Of a stretch of DNA of 64,000 nt, positions 8,335-16,168 are shown piece by piece. The notes under the pieces are model-generated. The model was given only the letters and a program-made list of their open reading frames with translations, made no database searches and was not told where the DNA came from. Numbering within the stretch: position 1 is the first letter of the stretch; each line of letters opens with the position of its first letter. Origin of the DNA: Acidovorax sp. A79 (lineage in GTDB: Bacteria; Pseudomonadota; Gammaproteobacteria; Burkholderiales; Burkholderiaceae_C); contig NZ_AP028672.1 of assembly GCF_041154505.1 (NCBI RefSeq), forward strand, positions 124,001 through 188,000. The letters run 5' to 3'. The translations under genes and the position numbers were made by a program.

Positions 8335-8910
8335 CTATTTGGCTTGCGCGAGGTCGTCGCTGCCCGAGCCCGCGACGCGGCGGGCGCCGTTGAAGCGGCG
8401 TGCCCAGTAAGCCACGCCCATGTCTTCCACGCGGATTTCGGCGCCGCTGCGGGGAGCGTGGATGAACTTGTTGTCCCCCACGTAGATGCCCACATGGCTG
8501 AAGTTGCGGCGCATGGTGTTGAAGAACACCAGATCCCCGGGCTGAAGCTCCTTCTTGTCAATGACCTGGGTGGCGGCAGCCTGCTGGTCGGCCCGGCGGG
8601 GTAGCAGCAGGCCCACGGTCTGCTCGTACATGGCCCGCACGAAGCCGCTGCAGTCGAAGCCGGTTTCCGCGCTGTTTCCGCCCCGCTTGTACGGTACGCC
8701 CAGGAATCCCATGGCGTTCACGACGAGCCCGGACGCGCGGTCCGCCACCGTATGGGCCTTGTCGGCTACCCGGTGGCTCACATCCTCCAGCCGCGTGAGC
8801 AGGCCTTTGTCGGTGATGAACCGGTCCATATCGTCGGGGTTTGCCGCTTGCGGCGCAGCCTGGGCAGAGGTTGCGCAGACCAGGAGGAGGGTGCAAAGCC
8901 ATCGGGACAT
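8335..8910 (-). CDS. C40-family (NlpC/P60) cell-wall peptidase
   Basis: A 191-residue exported peptidase of the Spr/NlpC type, cleaving peptidoglycan stem peptides in the periplasm. A signal peptide covers residues 1-18 (LLLVCATSAQA). The catalytic domain carries Cys87 in FDCSGFVRAMY, His139 in NFSHVGIYVG and a third polar residue at His151 (FIHAPRSG), the usual triad order. The LQPGDLVFF motif is present. I chose MSRWLC as the start because it gives a normal signal peptide; a start 12 codons upstream would bury it. Confidence 0.92.
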   Translation of the reverse strand: MSRWLCTLLLVCATSAQAAPQAANPDDMDRFITDKGLLTRLEDVSHRVADKAHTVADRASGLVVNAMGFLGVPYKRGGNSAETGFDCSGFVRAMYEQTVGLLLPRRADQQAAATQVIDKKELQPGDLVFFNTMRRNFSHVGIYVGDNKFIHAPRSGAEIRVEDMGVAYWARRFNGARRVAGSGSDDLAQAK

Positions 8911-8984
8911 GGGGGCGAAGGGTACCACGGTATGCTTACTTATCAAAAATAATCACCTGTGCAAGCTGTTGATTTCGTTCAAGT

Positions 8985-9032
8985 AAATCCCGAACAGGGA
9001 TTTGCCGGAGGGAATCCGCGGCTGCGCCGCGG
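8985..9032 (+). promoter_or_regulatory. Two adjacent perfect hairpins upstream of the sugar dehydrogenase gene
   Basis: AAATCCC-N5-GGGATTT (8985-9003) and CCGCGGC-TGC-GCCGCGG (9016-9032) lie in the 200-bp gap between the divergent peptidase and dehydrogenase genes. They could be operators or 5'-leader structure; neither has a T tract that would make it a terminator. Confidence 0.35.
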
Positions 9033-9110
9033 TGGAGGGCCGCCATGTCAGGCCTGGCCGGGCGGCGGCTCTGGGGGTATGGTGTTCAACTTTTTCAGGA
9101 GCGCCACGAG

Positions 9111-10268
9111 ATGGAATGGACACGGAAAATGCCCCTTTCGCGGGCCGCGCGGGCCTGCCTGGCGGCGCTTTGGGCCGTGGCGGGCGCCCACCATGGCGGT
9201 GTTTCCGCCCAGGGCACGCCGCCGGGCGTGTCCGTGGCAACCGTGGCACGGGGGCTGGAACACCCCTGGGCCGTGGCCTTCCTGCCCGAAGGGCAGTTTC
9301 TCGTCACCGAGCGGCGGGGCCGGATGCGGGTGGTCAGCGCGGGCGGGCAGGTGGGACCCGCGCTGGCGGGCGTGCCGGCCGTCGCCGCGGGCGGGCAGGG
9401 CGGCTTGCTGGACGTGGTGACCGATGCCGACTTCGCCCGCAACCGCCGCATCTTCTTCTGCTTTTCGGAGCCCGCCCCGGGTGGCGCGTCCGGCAACAGC
9501 ACGGCGCTGGCACGGGCCATGCTGTCCGCGGATGCGCGCAGCCTGCAGGAGGTCAAGGTCCTCTTCAGCCAGCAACCCAAGGTGGACAGCGCCCAGCATT
9601 TCGGCTGCCGCATCGTGCAGGCGGCGGACGGCAACCTGTTCCTGGCGCTGGGCGAGCGCTACCAGCGCAAGGACGATGCGCAAAGGCTCGACAACCACCA
9701 CGGCAAGATCGTGCGCATCACCCCGGACGGCGCGGTGCCGGCCGACAACCCGTTTCGCCAGCGCGCGGGCGCCTTGCCGGAGATCTGGAGCTACGGCCAC
9801 CGCAATCCCCAGGGCGCCGCCCTGGGCCCTGACGGCCAGCTGTGGATGCACGAGCACGGCCCCCAGGGGGGCGATGAGATCAACCTGCCCCGACCCGGCC
9901 GCAACTACGGCTGGCCCGTGATCACCTACGGCGAGAACTACGGGGGCGGCAAGATGGGTGAAGGCACGGCCAAGGCGGGCATGGAGCAGCAGCTGCACTA
10001 CTGGGTGCCGTCGATTGCACCCTCGGGCATGGCGTTCCTCACCAGCGCGCGCTACGGCGCGGCGTGGCAGGGCAGCCTGTTCGTGGGGTCTCTCAAGTTC
10101 GGCACCCTGCACCGGCTGGAAGTCGCCCCGGGCAAGGTCTTGCGCGAGGAAAAGCTGCTGCAGGGCCAGGGCGAACGCATCCGCGACGTGCGCCAGGGGC
10201 CTGACGGCCTGATCTACCTGCTGACCGACAGCCCGCAGGGCCAGCTGCTGCGCCTGCAGCCCTCCTGA
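9111..10268 (+). CDS. PQQ-dependent aldose-sugar dehydrogenase (soluble Asd/YliI type)
   Basis: A 385-residue periplasmic beta-propeller enzyme. The signal peptide ends near HHGGVSAQG. Family motifs follow in order: LEHPWAVAFLPEGQFLVTER, GGQGGLLDVV, DNHHGKIVRI, IWSYGHRNPQG, EHGPQGGDEI and RPGRNYGWPV. The conserved His in SYGHRNPQG region and the later Arg/Asp residues are where PQQ and Ca bind in this family. It oxidises sugar aldehydes and passes electrons to the respiratory chain. The ATG at 9111 follows an AGGAG sequence 11 nt upstream. No PQQ synthesis genes lie in the window. Confidence 0.9.
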   Translation: MEWTRKMPLSRAARACLAALWAVAGAHHGGVSAQGTPPGVSVATVARGLEHPWAVAFLPEGQFLVTERRGRMRVVSAGGQVGPALAGVPAVAAGGQGGLLDVVTDADFARNRRIFFCFSEPAPGGASGNSTALARAMLSADARSLQEVKVLFSQQPKVDSAQHFGCRIVQAADGNLFLALGERYQRKDDAQRLDNHHGKIVRITPDGAVPADNPFRQRAGALPEIWSYGHRNPQGAALGPDGQLWMHEHGPQGGDEINLPRPGRNYGWPVITYGENYGGGKMGEGTAKAGMEQQLHYWVPSIAPSGMAFLTSARYGAAWQGSLFVGSLKFGTLHRLEVAPGKVLREEKLLQGQGERIRDVRQGPDGLIYLLTDSPQGQLLRLQPS

Positions 10269-10342
10269 TCGGCGGGCACGCCGGCGGGGCTGCGACAATG
10301 CCCCATTTCCAGAGAATCCGGCCGCCCGGAGCGGTCCACACC

Positions 10343-10948
10343 ATGCTGCTTGACGCCACTGAATCCCAACTCGTCCTGGTCGACTACCAGGAGCGCCTGA
10401 TGCCCGCGATCTTCGAGGGCCCTGCCGTGCTGGCCAATGCCCGCCGCCTGGCCGAGGTCGCGCGCATGCTGGAGGTGCCCGTGTGGGGCACGGAGCAGAA
10501 TCCCTCGCGCCTGGGCGCCAATGATGCCGCGCTGCGCGCCCTGTGCCAGAAAACCCTGGCCAAGATGCATTTCAGCGCGGCCGAGGAAGGCCTGGGCGAA
10601 TGGCTGCGCCCGCCCGCGAAGCCCCAGGGCGGCAACGCGCGCAGCCTGCCCAAGCACCTGCAGAAACCCGCCACCGCACAAGGCGCCGAGCGCGGCACCA
10701 TCGTCATCGCCGGGTGCGAGGCGCACGTCTGCCTGCTGCAGACCGCGCTGGACCTGATCGACGACGAATTCGAGGTCTGGGTCGTGACCGATGCCTGCGG
10801 CTCGCGCACGGAGCGCAACCGCGACGCGGCCTTCGACCGCCTGGCCGGCGCGGGGGCGGAACTGGTGACGACCGAGATGGTGGCGTTTGAATGGCTGGGC
10901 AGCTGCGAGCACCCGGCCTTCAAGGATGTGCTCGGTCTGATCAAGTAG
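10343..10948 (+). CDS. Isochorismatase-family cysteine hydrolase
   Basis: A 201-residue cytoplasmic hydrolase. The amino-terminal LVLVDYQERLM carries the catalytic Asp14. The nucleophile Cys is in IAGCEAHVCLLQTALDL, preceded by the aromatic/cis-peptide segment, and VVTDACGSRTERNRDAA follows as usual. Members hydrolyse isochorismate, nicotinamide or other amides and ureas; the substrate is not predictable here. I preferred the ATG at 10343 over one 15 codons upstream because homology starts there. It is convergent with the chromate transporter gene, with a dispersed repeat in the gap. Confidence 0.88.
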   Translation: MLLDATESQLVLVDYQERLMPAIFEGPAVLANARRLAEVARMLEVPVWGTEQNPSRLGANDAALRALCQKTLAKMHFSAAEEGLGEWLRPPAKPQGGNARSLPKHLQKPATAQGAERGTIVIAGCEAHVCLLQTALDLIDDEFEVWVVTDACGSRTERNRDAAFDRLAGAGAELVTTEMVAFEWLGSCEHPAFKDVLGLIK

Positions 10949-10954
10949 CCCGGC

Positions 10955-11022
10955 ATCAGGTCTTTTGGGGCGCTGGCGCTTTCCCTTCATGCGCCGGAAG
11001 CTATAAAAAACATAGCAAATCA
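10955..11022 (+). repeat. Dispersed palindromic element, copy 1
   Basis: Starts with CAGGT, contains GGCGC (10975-10979) paired with GCGCC (10991-10995), then AGCTAT and the closing ATAGC (GCTAT-N7-ATAGC at 11000-11016). It lies seven bases after the isochorismatase stop. It shares the CAGG / GCGC stem / AGCTAT / ATAGC order with the eight other copies listed here. Confidence 0.7.
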
Positions 11023-11066
11023 GCGGCGCCGAAGCCGGGGGCGCGCCAGCCTCCCATGGGCTCAGG

Positions 11067-12443
11067 TCACAGCCACGGCTTGAGAAGTGTCACCGCGAGC
11101 CCGACCGCCGCGCAGCCGCCGAGCAATGGCAGCACGCCGGCCTTGAAGCGGAACAACGCCACCCCCGCTCCCAGGGCAATCACGGCGGAGATCGCATCGA
11201 ACGCGCCGCCAAAGCCCTGGGGCCACAGCAGGTGGTAGGCAAAGAACAGCGCCAGGTTCAGGATCACGCCCACCACGGCGGCGGTGATGGCGGACAGCGG
11301 CGCGGTGAAGCCCAGCCTGCCATGGGTGGCCTCCACCATGGGGCCGCCGGCCAGGATGAAGATGAACGATGGCAGGAAGGTGACGAAGGTCACCACCACG
11401 GCCGCAGCCGCCGCGCCCGCGAACAGCGCATCGGGCCCCCACACCTGCTGCAGCCAGCCTCCCACGAAACCGACGAAGGCCACCACCATGATGAGCGGAC
11501 CCGGAGTGGTCTCGCCCAGCGCCAGGCCATCGATCATCTGCGGGCCATTGAGCCACTGGTAGTGCTCGACCGCGCCCTGGTACACATAGGGCAGCACGGC
11601 GTAGGCGCCGCCAAACGTCAGCAGCGCGGCCTTGGTGAAGAACCAGCCCATCTGGGTGAGCGTGCCTTCCCAGCCCTGCGTGGCCACCAGCACCGCCATG
11701 GCCGCCAGCCACAGGGCCAGGCCCGCCCCCAGCACCCTGGCCAGGTGGCCGCGCGAGAAGCGGGCGTGCGCCGGTGTCGGGGTGTCGTCGTCGATCAGGG
11801 CCGGGCCGTAGCCCCTGGCCGCGCCCGCATGCCCGCCCCCCAGGGCGAACACCGCCGGCCAGCGCCGGGCACCGAAGTGGCCGATGAGGCCCGCCGCCAG
11901 GACGATGGCGGGGAAGGGGGCGTGGAACGCAAAAATCGCCACGAAGGACGCAGCCGCGATGCCCCACATCCACCGGTTCCTGAGCGCGCGGGTGCCGATG
12001 CGGTGCGCGGCATGCAGCACCAGCGCCGTCACGGCGGGCTTGATGCCAAAGAACACGCCCGCCACCGCCGGCACATCGCCAAAACGCAGGTACACCCACG
12101 ACAGCGCCACCAGAATGAACAGCGAGGGCAGCACGAACAGCGCACCCGCCACGATGCCGCCCCAGGTGCGGTGCATGAGCCAGCCGATGTAGGTCGCCAG
12201 CTGCTGGGCCTCGGGGCCGGGCAGCAGCATGCAGTAGTTGAGCGCGTGCAGAAAGCGCTGTTCGCTGATCCAGCGCCGCCGCTCCACCAGTTCGGTGTGC
12301 ATGATCGCGATCTGTCCGGCGGGCCCGCCAAAGCTGATGAAGCCCAGCTTGAGCCAGAAGCGGAAAGCCTCGGCGAAAGGAACCGGGGCAGGGCTGGTGG
12401 CGGCCGTCTCGTCCGGCGGCGGGGCAGGGTGCGCGGAGGTCAT
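11067..12443 (-). CDS. chrA: Chromate transporter ChrA (two-domain, long-chain)
   Basis: A 458-residue membrane protein with two homologous CHR domains. The first begins FWLKLGFISFGGPAGQIAIM and contains LLPGPEAQQLATYIGW. The second contains FFTKAALLTFGGAYAVLPYV, then LGETTPGPLIMVVAFVGFVG. Duplicated domains are the normal architecture of long ChrA proteins, which export chromate and sometimes take up sulfate analogues. The start MTSAHPA at 12443 is chosen over longer options. No ChrB regulator is adjacent. A long perfect inverted repeat lies 39 bp upstream of the start. Confidence 0.92.
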   Translation of the reverse strand: MTSAHPAPPPDETAATSPAPVPFAEAFRFWLKLGFISFGGPAGQIAIMHTELVERRRWISEQRFLHALNYCMLLPGPEAQQLATYIGWLMHRTWGGIVAGALFVLPSLFILVALSWVYLRFGDVPAVAGVFFGIKPAVTALVLHAAHRIGTRALRNRWMWGIAAASFVAIFAFHAPFPAIVLAAGLIGHFGARRWPAVFALGGGHAGAARGYGPALIDDDTPTPAHARFSRGHLARVLGAGLALWLAAMAVLVATQGWEGTLTQMGWFFTKAALLTFGGAYAVLPYVYQGAVEHYQWLNGPQMIDGLALGETTPGPLIMVVAFVGFVGGWLQQVWGPDALFAGAAAAAVVVTFVTFLPSFIFILAGGPMVEATHGRLGFTAPLSAITAAVVGVILNLALFFAYHLLWPQGFGGAFDAISAVIALGAGVALFRFKAGVLPLLGGCAAVGLAVTLLKPWL

Positions 12444-12481
12444 GGCATGAAAGTTCTGGGCGGGACGTCTCGATGGGGGTT

Positions 12482-12513
12482 GCGCGCTGCATGCGCGAAT
12501 GCATGCAGCGCGC
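12482..12513. promoter_or_regulatory. 13-bp perfect inverted repeat upstream of chrA
   Basis: GCGCGCTGCATGC - GCGAAT - GCATGCAGCGCGC: two perfect 13-bp arms with a 6-bp spacer, ending 39 bp before the chrA start. It has no T tract. Its symmetry suggests a regulator binding site or a structured leader for chrA. Confidence 0.5.
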
Positions 12514-12782
12514 GAGTATCCGCCCAACCCGTGACGGTCCGGGGCCCACCGTTGTTTCCGCGCCGCCATCCGGTGGCGCGCCGTCCCTGCCGCCGAGGGG
12601 TTCTTCCTGCGCCCTGACCCCTGCGCACAGCGGATGGGAGGGGCCTGGATGGGAGGGTGCACAGGGCGTGGCGCGGTGTTCCCTGCCGGTTGCGTCAGTT
12701 TGCCGCAAGCCCGTCATGAATAATTATGAATTCAAAACCTGCCATCCAGGCGGGCCGGAAGAGATGCCGAGGAGACACCACG
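12514..12782. other. Gene-free gap upstream of prpE
   Basis: With the chrA leader this makes a 339-bp gap between divergent chrA and prpE. An AT-rich patch (around CATGAATAATTATGAATTC, 12716-12734) lies in the prpE leader, and GAGGAGA precedes the prpE ATG. I found no convincing sigma-54 or sigma-70 pair. Confidence 0.4.
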
Positions 12783-14678
12783 ATGAGCCGCTACGCCGAT
12801 TTCTACCGCCAGTCCATTGATCACCGCGACGCCTTCTGGGCCGAGCAGGCCCGGCTGATCGACTGGCAGACCCCGCCCCTGCAGGTGTGCGACTACAGCA
12901 ACCCGCCGTTTGCCCGGTGGTTCGTGGGCGGCACCACCAACCTGTGCCACAACGCGGTCGACCGCCACCTCGCCACGCGCGCCAGCCAGCCCGCGCTGGT
13001 GGCCATCTCCACCGAAACCGGCACAGAGCGCAGCTACAGCTTTGCCGAGCTGCACGCCGAGGTGCAGCGCATGGCGGCCGTGCTGCTGTCGCTGGGCGTG
13101 AAGAAGGGCGACCGCGTGCTCATTTACATGCCCATGATCGCCGAGGCGGCGTTCGCCATGCTGGCCTGCGTGCGCATTGGCGCACTGCATTCGGTGGTGT
13201 TTGGCGGTTTTGCCTCGGGCTCGCTGGCCTCGCGCATCGAGGACGCCGAACCCGTGGCCGTGGTCAGCGCCGATGCGGGCTCGCGCGGCGGCAAGGTCGT
13301 GCCCTACAAGCCGCTGCTGGACGAGGCCATCGCGCTCTCCAGGCACAAGCCCGCCGCCGTGCTCATGGTCAACCGGGGCCTGGCGCCGATGCACCTGCAG
13401 CCCGGCCGCGACCACGACTGGGCGCCGCTGCGCGAAAAACACCTGGCCACCGTGGTCCCCTGCGAATGGGTCGAGTCCACGCACCCCAGCTACACGCTCT
13501 ACACCAGCGGCACCACGGGCAAGCCGAAGGGCGTGCAGCGCGACACCGGTGGCTACACGGTGGCGCTGGCGGCCAGCATGAAGCACATCTTTGACGCGAA
13601 GGCGGGGGAGGTGTATTTCGCGACCAGCGACATCGGCTGGGTGGTGGGGCACAGCTACATCATCTACGGCCCGCTCATCGCGGGCATGACCACCATCATG
13701 TATGAGGGCCTGCCCACGCGCCCCGACGCGGGCGTGTGGTGGAGCATTGTCGAGAAGTACCAGGTCACCCACATGTTCTCGGCGCCCACGGCGGTGCGGG
13801 TGCTCAAGAAGCAGGACCCTGCCTACCTGGCCAGATACAGCGTGAAAAGCCTCAAGGCCCTGTGGCTGGCCGGCGAGCCGCTCGATGAGCCCACGGCCCA
13901 GTGGATCAGCGACGCGCTCTCGGTGCCCATCATCGACAACTACTGGCAGACCGAAACCGGCTGGCCCATCCTGACGCTGGCCAATGGCGTGGAACCCCAA
14001 ACCACGCGCTTCGGCAGCCCGGGCAAGGCGATGTACGGCTATGACGTGAAGCTCATCGACGAAGCCACGGGCCAGGAGCTGGCGGGCGAGAACCAGAAGG
14101 GCGTGGTAGCCATCGAGGGCCCGCTGCCCCCCGGCTGCATGCAGACCGTGTGGCGCGACGACGCGCGATTCGTCAACACCTACTGGAAGAGCATCCCTGG
14201 CCGACTGATCTACAGCACCTTCGACTGGGGCATCCGCGATGCCGATGGCTACCACTTCATCCTGGGCCGTACCGACGACGTGATCAACGTCGCGGGCCAC
14301 CGCCTGGGCACGCGCGAGATCGAGGAGAGCATTGCCGCGCACCCCAACATCGCCGAAGTGGCCGTGGTGGGCGTGGCGGATGCGCTCAAGGGCCAGGTGG
14401 CCATGGCCTTTGCCGTGGCCCGCGATGCGAGCGGACTCGACACCGATGCCGCGCGCCTGAAGCTCGAGGGCGAGGTCATGAAGCAGGTGGACAGCCAGCT
14501 GGGTGCCGTGGCGAGGCCCTCGCGCGTGTACTTCGTGAGCGTGCTGCCCAAGACGCGCAGCGGCAAGCTGTTGCGGCGGGCATTGCAGGCGGTGGCCGAG
14601 CGCAGGGATCCGGGAGACCTGACGACGATGGAGGATCCGGCGGCGCTGCAGCAGGTGCGGGAACTGGTGGGGGAGTGA
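12783..14678 (+). CDS. prpE: Propionyl-CoA synthetase PrpE
   Basis: A 631-residue AMP-forming acyl-CoA ligase. It has the ANL motifs YTSGTTGKPKG (phosphate loop), YWQTETGWP (A5), YSTFDWGI and GRTDDVINVAGHRLGTREIE (A8), and the acetylatable Lys in KTRSGKLLRR. The N-terminal RYADFYRQSIDHRDAFWAEQ and length match PrpE rather than acetyl-CoA synthetase. It activates propionate to propionyl-CoA for the methylcitrate cycle, but no prpBCD genes are adjacent. The ATG at 12783 has a GAGGAG site, so I rejected a start 19 codons upstream. Confidence 0.93.
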   Translation: MSRYADFYRQSIDHRDAFWAEQARLIDWQTPPLQVCDYSNPPFARWFVGGTTNLCHNAVDRHLATRASQPALVAISTETGTERSYSFAELHAEVQRMAAVLLSLGVKKGDRVLIYMPMIAEAAFAMLACVRIGALHSVVFGGFASGSLASRIEDAEPVAVVSADAGSRGGKVVPYKPLLDEAIALSRHKPAAVLMVNRGLAPMHLQPGRDHDWAPLREKHLATVVPCEWVESTHPSYTLYTSGTTGKPKGVQRDTGGYTVALAASMKHIFDAKAGEVYFATSDIGWVVGHSYIIYGPLIAGMTTIMYEGLPTRPDAGVWWSIVEKYQVTHMFSAPTAVRVLKKQDPAYLARYSVKSLKALWLAGEPLDEPTAQWISDALSVPIIDNYWQTETGWPILTLANGVEPQTTRFGSPGKAMYGYDVKLIDEATGQELAGENQKGVVAIEGPLPPGCMQTVWRDDARFVNTYWKSIPGRLIYSTFDWGIRDADGYHFILGRTDDVINVAGHRLGTREIEESIAAHPNIAEVAVVGVADALKGQVAMAFAVARDASGLDTDAARLKLEGEVMKQVDSQLGAVARPSRVYFVSVLPKTRSGKLLRRALQAVAERRDPGDLTTMEDPAALQQVRELVGE

Positions 14679-14897
14679 ACGGGCTCGAGGGTTCTTCTGG
14701 GTTGTTTGGGCTGAGCTTGTCGGAGCCTGCTGGGTTTGTGTGCTGATCTGATCGCGTGCCTGATTTGAAGGCGGAGGCCGGGGCGACATCCCGGCTTCCG
14801 CCCCTGCACCCGAGCCGCCTCCCATCAAGGCGCCGCCCCGCTCCAGCTGGCGCTATGCTCGACCATCGCCACTCCTGCGCTTTCCAAGGACCACCCC

Positions 14898-16064
14898 ATG
14901 CGCCTCGCCGTAGAAAACCTCGAAGCCTCCAAGATCCGTGAAGTCGCCAACGCCGGCATGGGCCGGGCCGACGTCCTGGCCTTCTGGTTCGGCGAAAGCG
15001 ACGAGGTCACGCCCGAGCCCGTGCGCCAGGCGGCCATCGAGTCCCTGCAGCGGGGCGAGACCTTCTACTCCCACAACCTCGGCCTGCCCGAGCTGCGCCA
15101 GGCGATAGCCGCCTACGCCAGCGCGCTGCATGGCCCCATCGGTGCGGAACGGATCGCCGTGACCTCGGGGGGCGTGAGCGCGCTGATGGTGGCCATGCAG
15201 GCGCTGCTCGATGCGGGGGACGAGGTCGTGGCCGTCACGCCCGTGTGGCCCAACCTCACGGCCCAGCCCGCCGTGCTGGGTGCCCGTGTGCGGTGCGTGC
15301 CGCTGCGCGCCGAGGGCGGTGCCTGGACTCTGGACCTGCAGGTGCTGCTCGACGCCATCACGCCGGCCACACGACTGCTCATCGTCAACGCACCCAACAA
15401 CCCCACGGGCTGGACGCTCACGCGCGCGGAGCAGCAGGCCATCCTGGACCATTGCCGGCGCACCGGCACCTGGGTGCTGGCGGACGAAGTGTACGAACGC
15501 CTGTATTACGAGGCGACCCCCCACGGCTGCGCGCCGAGTTTCCTGGACATCGCCGCGCCCGAGGACCGGCTCATCGTGGTGCAGAGCTTTTCCAAGAGCT
15601 TCCTGATGACCGGCTGGCGCCTGGGCTGGCTCGTGCTGCCGCCCGCGCTGGTGGACGCCGTGGGCAAGCTGATCGAATTCAACACCTCCTGCGCCAGCGT
15701 GTTCACCCAGCGCGCGGGCCTGGCGGCGCTGGAGCATGCGGGCGAGATCACGCCGCCCCTGGTGGCGCGCATGCGCCGCTGCCGCGACACGCTGCTGCCC
15801 CGCCTGGCCGCGCTGCCGCAGGTGGAGGTGGCCAGCCCGCTCGGCGGCATGTACGCCTTCTTCCGCCTGCACGGCTTTGACGATTCGCTGGCGGTCGCCC
15901 AGCGGCTGGTGAGCGAGGCCGGCCTGGGCCTGGCGCCGGGCAATGCGTTCGCGCCCGAGGCCCAGGGCTGGCTGCGCTGGTGTTTTGCCTCCAGGGACCC
16001 CGCGCGGCTGGAGGCGGGCGTGGAGCGCCTGCAGGCCTGGCTGGCGCGGTCCAGCCGGGGTTGA
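14898..16064 (+). CDS. PLP-dependent class I/II aminotransferase
   Basis: A 388-residue fold-type I enzyme. Visible motifs: VTSGGVSALMVAMQALLDAG (phosphate-binding), APNNPTGW (Asn167 region), LADEVYERLYY (Asp197, Tyr) and the Schiff-base Lys233 in SFSKSFLMTGWRLGW. These place it among aspartate/aromatic-type aminotransferases; the amino-acid specificity is not evident. It is preceded by a 219-bp gap and stands alone in its transcription unit, convergent with the large PAS/GGDEF/EAL gene. Confidence 0.9.
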   Translation: MRLAVENLEASKIREVANAGMGRADVLAFWFGESDEVTPEPVRQAAIESLQRGETFYSHNLGLPELRQAIAAYASALHGPIGAERIAVTSGGVSALMVAMQALLDAGDEVVAVTPVWPNLTAQPAVLGARVRCVPLRAEGGAWTLDLQVLLDAITPATRLLIVNAPNNPTGWTLTRAEQQAILDHCRRTGTWVLADEVYERLYYEATPHGCAPSFLDIAAPEDRLIVVQSFSKSFLMTGWRLGWLVLPPALVDAVGKLIEFNTSCASVFTQRAGLAALEHAGEITPPLVARMRRCRDTLLPRLAALPQVEVASPLGGMYAFFRLHGFDDSLAVAQRLVSEAGLGLAPGNAFAPEAQGWLRWCFASRDPARLEAGVERLQAWLARSSRG

Positions 16065-16103
16065 TGGGGGGCAGAGTGCACGTGGCAGCAGCATGCCCGG
16101 TGC

Positions 16104-16168
16104 AGTTTGCTATATTTTTAATAGCTTCATGCGCTTGCCTGGAAAGCGCATGCGCGGTTTTTACCTGA
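16104..16168 (-). repeat. Dispersed palindromic element, copy 2 (supplies a stop codon)
   Basis: Read on the minus strand: TTTCAGGTAAAAAC, then a perfect 8-bp stem ATGCGCTT/AAGCGCAT (16129-16151), then AGCTAT and ATAGC (16109-16125). The TAA in CAGGTAA is the stop codon of the PAS/GGDEF/EAL gene, whose last residues SFR lie in the element. Confidence 0.75.

Noticed and set aside
12660..12720. A possible sigma-54 promoter before prpE.
   Set aside because: TGGC- and TTGC-like boxes are present but the GG-to-GC spacing does not fit the -24/-12 consensus.
14690..14760. A GGCTGAGCTTGTCGG-type sequence after prpE.
   Set aside because: It resembles a common dispersed repeat seen in many proteobacteria, but with one imperfect copy and no partner here I could not support it as an element.
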